Source of the DNA: Delphinapterus leucas
Lineage: Eukaryota; Chordata; Mammalia; Artiodactyla; Monodontidae
DNA: 64,000 nt
Direction of reading: 5' to 3'
Assembly (NCBI RefSeq): GCF_002288925.2
Contig: NW_022098076.1
Span: forward strand, 67,559,964-67,623,963
Each line of letters begins with the position of its first letter. Positions within the stretch are counted from its first letter, which is position 1. Under the pieces are notes generated by a model. That model was given only the letters and a program-made list of their open reading frames with translations, had not been told where the DNA came from and did not search any database. Positions 61,301-64,000 of the stretch are shown here, piece by piece. The position numbers and the translations under genes were made by a program.

Positions 61301-64000
61301 TAGCTTTTCTTGCAACATTAGAAATTAAAAAAAAAAAAAAGTGAAGAGTATAGAAGATTAGGTAAAATAGCATTAGTAGAAAAGAAGCCAACTTTTGAAG
61401 AATTTTGCATAGCCCTAAACTAATAATTTGCTTTGAAAAAAAGTAAGAGAATACCACAAAAGAACTAAGTGAGAGTATTTTAATATGAATATAATGAGAT
61501 CATCTATTTAAGAGGAATTATGAACAGTGTGAATTTAAAGTTGTGCTTAAAGGAGGACTATAAGGTGCAAACTTCAGAGTTTTAACAAACTGTTCATTTA
61601 TTTTTTAGATGAATTCTTCTATTAAAAACCCCAAAATTCTTCTGTTGAAGTGTTCCATTGAGTATCTCTACAGAGAAGAAACTAAATTTACTTGCATTGA
61701 TCCTATTGTGCTTCAGGTAAGAACTTACTGAAACAGTAATCTGGAGGGATGTTTGTGTGCTATGATGCTTGCCAGCTCTTATAACGCATTCCAGCTGGTT
61801 AAATTTGACAAACTTAATTGCTGCTGTTTCATTTAAAAAAATTTATTATAAAAGGTGCTTTTATGTATCACACTTTAGAAGCTTACCAAAACCTCTGTCA
61901 CTATTTTTAGTTTCAAAGTGTTAAAGGCAACACATGACTTTTTGAGAATATATGAAGAAAATGTGACAATCCAAATCCTGTTTTTCCTTCCCACCTGGGT
62001 CATGGATTTACTTTAAGGATTTCTCTAACTTAATCAGGTTCCCAATGATAATACCTGATTTTTTAATAGGTCTGTTCTACTAAAACACGTGTTTCTAGAA
62101 CACTGAGTAGCTTACACACAGTTGGTAAAAGGCAATAACATCCTATGGAAGTTGTGTCAGTTTCTGTCTGGTTTTGCTTAAGTGTGGAGGCCCAGAATAA
62201 CTGTGGTAGGATTATAACCCTCAGCTGGAAAGAAAATCAGCCTCAGCTCAGCTCCTATAAAGGCAGGAACCCTTTTAGTTCTATTTTAAGAAATTAGAAG
62301 TGAGCTCCTCTTCCAAGAGTTCTCTCCCTAGAGAGATGCAGCCCCTGGTCCTGGATGGCTCTTAGGCGTTCACTGTTCAGAGTTCCATTTCCAATTGTAC
62401 TGTTGCACTTGCTTTTGTACGTTTTAAATTTCCCTTGAGGCCACCTCCAGCTACACTGAGCTGCCTGTCTGGGCCGTCCAAGTTCTCTGTCAAGGTACCA
62501 ATTTTTATTCTTGTTAGTGCTCTGAATATGAAGTTACATAGGTTTTAAAAGTTGTCTGCCCCAACCTCTTTTCTCCCATAAATGCTATTAATTAATTTGT
62601 AGTTGTTCAAAATGCAAAGTTTTCAGGAATGTGTATTCCTATTATAGCAGAAACACTTACATTCAGTTCCAGAAACATTTAGGAAAAGCATTGCTTGAAA
62701 ATTCTTAGGTGATAGGTACATTTTCTCAAGAGTGGTAAGAGCAATCACTTTTGTTCTGAATTCATAGACAGAAACAGAAAAAACTTAATTGTGGTGAAAG
62801 GCACCACGGGTCATGAAACTCTGCTCTCTTGCTTAAGGAACTCTGTTAACTGGGACTGTTTCCTTTTTGGAATTCAGCTATGTATCAGTAAAAGTGAGGG
62901 GTTTCAGCTAGATTTATACCATTCCTTCTAGCTCTTATTTACTATGACTTTTCAATGACAACTGAAATAAGGAAAAAGGGGAAACAATTATCGTTCGTGG
63001 AATCTAAGGTACTGTGATGCTGGGACTTTTCTTGATCTCACTGAAGATGTCAGTGAAAGACTTTTCTAGGTTTAGATCACAACCACATGGATTGCAAGAT
63101 GCATCCTAATTGCAGAGATGTTAAAATGTGTACAATTTTATGTCTTGGAGTTGATGAACTAATAATCAGAATCAACAGATACTTAGTTACAAAAAAGTTA
63201 TACTTAAATTTATCTGCTCTATTTTAACTCCATCCTTACGACCAGGTTAACAGACTAAAAACTTTATGTTAGAGAAGTATGCTCTGGGCAATGTATATTA
63301 GTAAACATTAAATTTAATTCATATAATTTAAAGCATCTGGTTCATCAGTGCTATAAAACATAGTTTATTATATCTTTAGGTGACCTATTAAAGTTTTTAG
63401 TTTGAATTGATAGAAAGTATCAATTGATATGACTTTTTTTTAATCCTTTTTTTTTGGTCCACTCATTGTGGAATAACCAATCAAAGAACAAGCTGAAAGG
63501 TAAATAAAAAAGGAGGATGAGAAACAGTGGGCAAAGAGATAATTAGCCTGTGGTGCCATACTGTCTTCACAAGGTCAGCCCTCAAGATCTGTTGGTCTGC
63601 CACTGCTCCATTGTGTTCCTGGCCTACCTTCTGATACTCTTTCCTTGCTGAGCCTCTCCCAGGACCCCTTTTTAGCATGGTGCTTCATGTGTAATCGTAA
63701 TAGTTGACTGGAGCTGGAACTGAGAGGAAATGTATTTGCTATCCCTATATCAGAGGCCAGAAACTTAAAAAAAAAAAATCAACTTATTTTAGTTATTCTT
63801 TTTTTTTTTTTTTTTTTTTTTTTTTGCGATATGTGGGCCTCTCACTGTTGTGGCCTCTCCTGTTGCGGAGCACAGGCTCCGGACACGCAGGCTCAGCAGC
63901 CATGGCTCACGGGCCCAGCCGCTCCGTGGCATGTGGGATCTTCCCGGACCGGGGCACGAATCCGTGTCCCCTGCATCGGCAGGCGGACTCTCAACCACTA
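23896..64000 (+). CDS. PIKFYVE: PIKFYVE, PtdIns3P 5-kinase (N-terminal third, exons 2-17; 3' part off the right edge)
   Basis: PIKfyve phosphorylates PtdIns3P on endosomes to PtdIns(3,5)P2 (and makes PtdIns5P), in a complex with VAC14 and FIG4, controlling endolysosome size and traffic. Sixteen coding exons join without phase conflict to 2,190 nt, or residues 1-730 of about 2,100. Domains in order are FYVE zinc finger (~158-218, ligands Cys164/167/180/183/188/191/210/213, [10 protein letters not shown] basic motif), an AKT/AMPK-type RNRSAS site with Ser307, DEP (~365-440), an acidic Ser-rich linker, and the start of the chaperonin-like TCP1 domain (from ~616). The kinase domain is outside the window. 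The start has a strong context (GAAATGG). A 33-nt cassette microexon between exons 3 and 4 would add 11 residues. Intron 17 fills 61717-64000. Confidence 0.97.
24419..24617 (-). mobile_element. CHR SINE, short form
   Basis: Minus-strand copy with the head at right (GGGGCTTCCCTGGTGGCGCA). Flanks CCAAAAAATTTTT and CCAAAAGATTTTA. Confidence 0.92.
25046..25320 (-). mobile_element. Old L1 3'-UTR fragment
   Basis: The phrases AGAATAGTTTTGGATTTATGG and CCTAATGTCCTTTTTCTTTT-CCAGGATCC are typical of ancient mammalian L1 3' regions in reverse orientation. Edges are approximate. Confidence 0.5.
25494..25636 (+). mobile_element. Older tRNA-Glu-type SINE (~145 bp)
   Basis: GGGACTTCCCTGGTGGTCCA head, GGGTTCGATTCC box, poly(A) tail of about 17. 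Flanks GAAAAGTAAAACA and AAAGTGAAACA. Confidence 0.88.
25852..26001 (+). CDS. PIKFYVE: PIKFYVE exon 3 (residues 58-108)
   Basis: Acceptor TTCGCTGCAG, donor GTGTTAG|GTATGA, 150 nt, phase 1 at both ends. It encodes [20 protein letters not shown] and ends RRSSVL. It is a low-complexity linker before the FYVE domain. Confidence 0.96.
26255..26287 (+). CDS. PIKFYVE: PIKFYVE cassette microexon (33 or 36 nt)
   Basis: A tandem acceptor (TTTCAGCAG) precedes 33 nt that end CACAG before GTTAGT. Inserted after exon 3 (phase 1), it reads [11 protein letters not shown] and stays in frame with exon 4. Use of the first AG (exon from 26252) adds one Ala. Mouse PIKfyve, as I recall it, carries a similar 11-residue insert ending HPQENT, and mouse Ser318 equals human Ser307 plus 11. 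Inclusion in this species is inferred. Confidence 0.75.
26288..28994 (+). other. PIKFYVE: PIKFYVE intron 3 (after the microexon)
   Basis: I recognise no SINE, L1 or LTR in this 2.7 kb; it is the longest repeat-poor intron stretch of the gene here. Open frames in it have no recognisable domain. Confidence 0.7.
28995..29113 (+). CDS. PIKFYVE: PIKFYVE exon 4 (residues 108-147)
   Basis: Acceptor CTGACTCAG, donor AGCCAG|GTACTG, 119 nt. It encodes [20 protein letters not shown] and ends KEIMEGKSQ, a short helical lead-in to the FYVE finger. Confidence 0.96.
29275..29960 (-). mobile_element. L1 ORF2/3' remnant, split by a SINE
   Basis: Reverse-orientation L1 phrases include GGATGTCCAGTTGGACC, TAGCTTTGGAATAAATCG, and CAAGATTGTCTTGGTCATTT. 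The SINE at 29458-29602 interrupts it. The reading frame is broken throughout. Confidence 0.7.
29458..29602 (-). mobile_element. Older tRNA-type SINE inside the L1 remnant
   Basis: Minus-strand GGGATTTCCCCGGTGGTCCA head at right; (TTTA)n at left is the tail. Target copies CCCAGTATCATTTTT and CCCAGCACCATTTTT. Confidence 0.82.
29994..30165 (+). CDS. PIKFYVE: PIKFYVE exon 5 (FYVE domain, residues 148-205)
   Basis: Acceptor TTGTTACAG, donor TATACAG|GTAAAT, 172 nt. It holds the FYVE signature: WMPD (155-158), Cys164/167, the PtdIns3P-binding [10 protein letters not shown], and Cys188/191. All zinc ligands in this exon are intact. Human Ser168 is Asn here. An old L1 remnant ends about 35 bp upstream of the exon. 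Confidence 0.98.
30428..30807 (-). mobile_element. CHR SINE, long form
   Basis: Full-length long-body copy; the head (GGGGCTTACCTGGTGGCGCA) is at right and carries a TA change in TTACC. Flanks CCGTTAATGTTT at 30416-30427 and 30808-30819 are identical. Confidence 0.92.
30873..31086 (-). mobile_element. CHR SINE, short form
   Basis: Minus-strand copy with a T-rich tail at left. Flanks TATGAGAGTTTTT (30860-30872) and TATGAGGGTTTTT (31087-31099). Confidence 0.93.
31297..31583 (-). mobile_element. Older tRNA-type SINE with a microsatellite tail
   Basis: Head (AGTCCCTGGTAGTTCAG-like) at right; the left tail has grown into (TA)n(TG)n at ~31312-31368. Flanks GAGAACACT at 31288-31296 and 31584-31592. 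Confidence 0.75.
31312..31368. repeat. (TA)n(TG)n microsatellite
   Basis: About 14 TA units followed by TG/TATG units. It lies in the tail of the adjacent SINE. Confidence 0.9.
31900..34820 (-). mobile_element. ERVL/MaLR-like provirus remnant (degenerate)
   Basis: The segment near 31903 (CTAGGGCTTTCTTAACAAAA) and the segment from 34068 (TGTATTAGGGTTCTCCAGAG, resuming after a SINE to ~34820) look like reverse-oriented LTRs. Between them, next to the right LTR, lies a TTGGTACCAAGAG stretch on the minus strand like an ERVL primer-binding region. No open retroviral frame survives. It may be two separate LTR remnants instead. Confidence 0.4.
34277..34588 (+). mobile_element. CHR SINE, long form, nested in the LTR remnant
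   Basis: Plus-strand long copy (GGGCTTCCCTGGTGGCGCAG ... CGCAGCCAAAAATAATAAAT). Flanks AGACTCTAGACAG (34264-34276) and AGACTTGAGACAG (34589-34601). The LTR repeat resumes after it. Confidence 0.92.
36377..36584 (+). CDS. PIKFYVE: PIKFYVE exon 6 (end of FYVE, residues 205-274)
   Basis: Acceptor TCCTCCTAG after a long T tract, donor TGGCAAAG|GTACTG, 208 nt. It completes the finger with RACTYC (Cys210/Cys213). A Ser-rich linker follows ([20 protein letters not shown]...EDDFAWQ). Human Cys and Leu are replaced by Ser and Phe in SDSASS and EDDFAWQ. Confidence 0.97.
36585..38388 (+). other. PIKFYVE: PIKFYVE intron 6
   Basis: It contains a MIR (~37880-38010, minus orientation) and an L2/MIR-like end near 36790-36900. 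Otherwise unassigned. Confidence 0.75.
37880..38010 (-). repeat. MIR SINE fragment
   Basis: Reverse-oriented MIR core: CAGAGAGATTAAGTAACGTG and CCCAAGGTCACACAACTAGT. Confidence 0.7.
38389..38478 (+). CDS. PIKFYVE: PIKFYVE exon 7 (residues 274-304)
   Basis: Acceptor TTCTTTATAG, donor CGAAATAG|GTAAAC, 90 nt, phase 2 at both ends. It encodes [20 protein letters not shown] and ends SPARNR, supplying the basic residues of the downstream RNRSAS phosphorylation motif. Confidence 0.96.
39356..39562 (-). mobile_element. Older tRNA-type SINE
   Basis: Head GGGACTTCCCTGGTGGTCCA at right; a C-run (CCCCCACCCCCCCCACCG) lies near 39490-39510. Flanks AGGTTGGAATTTTT (39342-39355) and AAGGTTGGAATTTT (39563-39576). 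Confidence 0.85.
39838..42440 (-). mobile_element. L1, 5'-truncated (ORF2 end plus 3' UTR), split by a SINE
   Basis: From left to right this is the 3' UTR (~39838-40750, possibly two L1 pieces meeting near 40010), then the ORF2 C-terminal region to ~41935, then, after a SINE, reverse-transcriptase-domain sequence to 42440. The minus-strand GTRQGCP motif, followed by remnants of the RT core, is visible near 42390-42430. The frame is shifted and the catalytic FADD region is disrupted, so the element is inactive. Confidence 0.8.
41936..42137 (-). mobile_element. CHR SINE, short form, nested in the L1
   Basis: Minus-strand copy with a perfect target duplication TGTGTTTTAATTTTT (from 41921 and from 42138). 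The L1 sequence continues on both sides. Confidence 0.93.
43600..43790 (+). repeat. MIR SINE fragment
   Basis: MIR order: TTAGCTGAGTTAGACAAATT, CTTTATCTGTAGAATGGATC, then TCTGTGAGACCAAATGAGGG. Confidence 0.6.
44468..45045 (-). mobile_element. L1 3' end, 5'-truncated
   Basis: Reverse-oriented L1 3' UTR: ATCTTTATTGGGATATAATTG, AAAGTGAATCAGCTGTACAT, TCCATATGACAGACTCTAGG, and ATTCATCTGTCGATGGACAC. A poly-T run at ~44827-44842 is internal. Confidence 0.85.
45299..45437 (+). CDS. PIKFYVE: PIKFYVE exon 8 (residues 304-350, Ser307 site)
   Basis: Acceptor TTATTTCCAG, donor CTTCTG|GTACTG, 139 nt. The codon for Ser307 is AGC at 45306-45308, completing RNRSAS, a basophilic-kinase motif used by AKT in the known protein. 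It continues [20 protein letters not shown] and ends EDERKILL. Confidence 0.97.
45438..46583 (+). other. PIKFYVE: PIKFYVE intron 8
   Basis: No young repeat or gene is recognised in this A/T-rich intron. Confidence 0.75.
46584..46741 (+). CDS. PIKFYVE: PIKFYVE exon 9 (DEP domain, residues 351-403)
   Basis: Acceptor GTGATTTCAG, donor GCTACAAG|GTAATG, 158 nt. It encodes [20 protein letters not shown] and the DEP core [17 protein letters not shown]. It is essentially identical to the mammalian consensus. Confidence 0.97.
46742..47874 (+). other. PIKFYVE: PIKFYVE intron 9
   Basis: It contains a MIR (~47265-47460, plus) and an L2-like 3' end near 47535-47640 (GACTGTAAGCTCCTTGAGGA). Confidence 0.7.
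47875..47986 (+). CDS. PIKFYVE: PIKFYVE exon 10 (rest of DEP, residues 403-440)
   Basis: Acceptor CTTGATTCAG, donor CCGCTGCAG|GTAGTG, 112 nt. It encodes [20 protein letters not shown] and ends [12 protein letters not shown], the C-terminal half of the DEP fold. Confidence 0.97.
47987..48955 (+). other. PIKFYVE: PIKFYVE intron 10
   Basis: A/T-rich; I see nothing to annotate. Confidence 0.75.
48956..49103 (+). CDS. PIKFYVE: PIKFYVE exon 11 (acidic linker, residues 441-490)
   Basis: Acceptor CCCTTTCAG, donor TTGACCA|GTGAGT, 148 nt. It is a strongly acidic, Ser-rich linker ([37 protein letters not shown]). Human Ala is Thr at the last full codon. Confidence 0.96.
49104..49644 (+). other. PIKFYVE: PIKFYVE intron 11
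   Basis: Short intron with a strong C/T-rich run (49557-49633) before the acceptor. Nothing else is seen. Confidence 0.8.
49645..49812 (+). CDS. PIKFYVE: PIKFYVE exon 12 (residues 490-546)
   Basis: Acceptor AACACTAAAAG (A at -3, preceded by a good pyrimidine tract at ~49600-49633), donor CAAAAAG|GTAGGA, 168 nt. It encodes [20 protein letters not shown] and ends PPHPADQK. Confidence 0.96.
50606..50723 (+). mobile_element. Older tRNA-type SINE (short)
   Basis: GGGAATTCCTTGGCGGTCCA head, GGTTCGATCCCTGGTC box, short A-rich tail. Flanking A-rich target AAAAATACATAA / AAAAACATAA. Confidence 0.8.
52065..52860 (-). mobile_element. L1 3'-UTR fragment
   Basis: Reverse-oriented old L1 phrases: TAGTTTTACTGAGATATAAT, CATCATAGTGATTCCATATT, and TTGTGGCTGAGTAATATTACG at the right end. 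Confidence 0.7.
52860..52902. repeat. (CA)n microsatellite
   Basis: ACACAC repeats interrupted by CACTCACACTCAC. Confidence 0.9.
53363..53570 (+). mobile_element. CHR SINE, short form, with target duplication
   Basis: GGGCTTCCCTGGTGGTGCAG head, ACAAAAACAAACAAACAG tail. Flanks AAAACTGGTC at 53353-53362 and 53571-53580. Confidence 0.93.
55444..55503 (+). CDS. PIKFYVE: PIKFYVE exon 13 (residues 546-566)
   Basis: Acceptor CTGCTATGCAG, donor ATCAAAG|GTAATT. At 60 nt it is the shortest constitutive coding exon here. It encodes [20 protein letters not shown]. It has phase 1 on both sides and a length divisible by three, so skipping would keep the frame. Confidence 0.95.
55504..57117 (+). other. 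PIKFYVE: PIKFYVE intron 13
   Basis: No recognised repeat or gene. Confidence 0.75.
57118..57247 (+). CDS. PIKFYVE: PIKFYVE exon 14 (residues 566-609)
   Basis: Acceptor TTTACACTTAG, donor GGTTGCT|GTAAGG, 130 nt. It encodes [20 protein letters not shown] and ends GEKQAMERL. This leads into the chaperonin-like domain. Confidence 0.96.
57248..57672 (+). other. PIKFYVE: PIKFYVE intron 14
   Basis: Short A/T-rich intron; nothing recognised. Confidence 0.8.
57673..57853 (+). CDS. PIKFYVE: PIKFYVE exon 15 (start of TCP1-like domain, residues 609-669)
   Basis: Acceptor ATTTTTGTAG, donor AAAAAA|GTGAGC, 181 nt. It encodes [40 protein letters not shown] and RQFVHIKK, the first helices of the CPN60/TCP1-like domain. 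Differences from human include NRDDDMDV for NQDDDMDI. Confidence 0.97.
57854..58457 (+). other. PIKFYVE: PIKFYVE intron 15
   Basis: Short intron; nothing recognised. Confidence 0.8.
58458..58532 (+). CDS. PIKFYVE: PIKFYVE exon 16 (residues 670-694)
   Basis: Acceptor GTTTCATTAG, donor CATAAAAAG|GTAATG, 75 nt, phase 0. It encodes [20 protein letters not shown] and ends IAHKK, identical to the mammalian protein as I recall it. Confidence 0.97.
59105..59205 (+). repeat. MER5-like DNA transposon fragment
   Basis: AGTGTGCATCAGGATCACCT, then TTGTTAAAAATGTAGATCCC and TTCTCATTCAGTAGGTTTAG, as in MER5-type elements. Confidence 0.6.
59265..59975 (-). mobile_element. L1 3' end, 5'-truncated
   Basis: Reverse-oriented L1: AGTGTACAACAAAGTGATTTA, TGGCTGAGTAGTACTCCATT, ATGAACATTGGGGTGCATGT, and TTTCCGTAGTGGCTGCACCA at the right end. 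No open frame. Confidence 0.85.
60055..60190 (+). repeat. MER5-like DNA transposon fragment
   Basis: GTTCTCAAACCTTGCTGTGC and TTCAGAATCACTAAGGGAAC match the start of MER5-type elements; CCCCACCTGATTTGGTTACA follows. Confidence 0.6.
60387..60719 (-). mobile_element. CHR-type SINE, long form
   Basis: Head GGGACTTCCCTGGTGGTCCA at right, diverged long body, T-rich left end. Perfect flanks AAAGTAGTACTTTA at 60373-60386 and 60720-60733. Confidence 0.88.
61609..61716 (+). CDS. PIKFYVE: PIKFYVE exon 17 (residues 695-730)
   Basis: Acceptor TATTTTTTAG, donor GTGCTTCAG|GTAAGA, 108 nt, phase 0. It encodes [20 protein letters not shown] and ends CIDPIVLQ. Human and mouse have Cys at the fourth residue, where this copy has Ser. 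Later exons lie beyond 64000. Confidence 0.97.
61717..64000 (+). other. PIKFYVE: PIKFYVE intron 17 (partial)
   Basis: Unassigned unique-looking sequence until a SINE at 63800. No further exon is found before the window ends. Confidence 0.8.
63800..64000 (-). mobile_element. CHR SINE, short form, cut by the window edge
   Basis: A long poly-T (27 T) then the usual minus-strand body up to TCAACCACTA; the tRNA-like head lies just beyond the edge. Confidence 0.92.

Larger units (their letters stand above)
58533..61608 (+). other. PIKFYVE: PIKFYVE intron 16
   Basis: Two MER5-like fragments (~59105-59205, ~60055-60190) flank an L1 3' region (59265-59975). A long CHR-type SINE lies at 60387-60719. 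The rest is unassigned. Confidence 0.8.

Overview
This window is ordinary nuclear DNA from a cetacean (whale or dolphin). It holds parts of two well-known, head-to-head mammalian genes. The assignment to Cetacea rests on many copies of a tRNA-derived SINE of the cetacean CHR type (head GGCTTCCCTGGTGG, often a ~200 bp short form), several young with intact target-site duplications, and on artiodactyl/cetacean-type L1 3' ends. I see no bacterial-style operons, CRISPR arrays or plasmid features, and no undescribed biological system. The interest lies in splicing and leader details and in repeat architecture.

Left part (1-16,320, minus strand): IDH1, cytosolic/peroxisomal NADP-dependent isocitrate dehydrogenase. 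Two non-coding leader exons (16184-~16320 and 15100-15165) and six coding exons (12622-12759, 8945-9236, 6223-6328, 4752-4929, 3258-3409, 173-313) encode residues 1-331 of 414 in a continuous reading frame. The last two coding exons lie beyond the left edge. Arg132 is the normal residue (CGT) and the catalytic and metal-binding residues are intact.

Middle (16,320-20,280): about 4 kb between the genes. A GC-rich promoter island lies at each end (IDH1 ~16.1-16.9 kb, PIKFYVE ~20.0-20.7 kb). Between them are an L1 3' fragment, a 28-bp tandem duplication and a solo retroviral LTR.

Right part (20,280-64,000, plus strand): the 5' third of PIKFYVE, the endosomal PtdIns3P 5-kinase. There is a GC-rich non-coding first exon, and 16 coding exons encode residues 1-730 of roughly 2,100. 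All splice phases agree: 2,190 coding nt, exactly 730 codons. These exons carry the FYVE finger, the DEP domain and the start of the chaperonin-like domain. A 33-nt in-frame cassette microexon with a tandem CAGCAG acceptor lies between exons 3 and 4. The kinase domain is beyond the right edge.

Both genes act on shared cell-physiology themes (NADPH/2-oxoglutarate supply; endolysosomal phosphoinositides), but nothing in the sequence links them functionally beyond adjacency. Introns are filled with CHR SINEs, L1 fragments, MIRs, MER5-like DNA elements and ERV LTR remnants. Every L1 and ERV piece I could orient inside a gene lies antisense to that gene.
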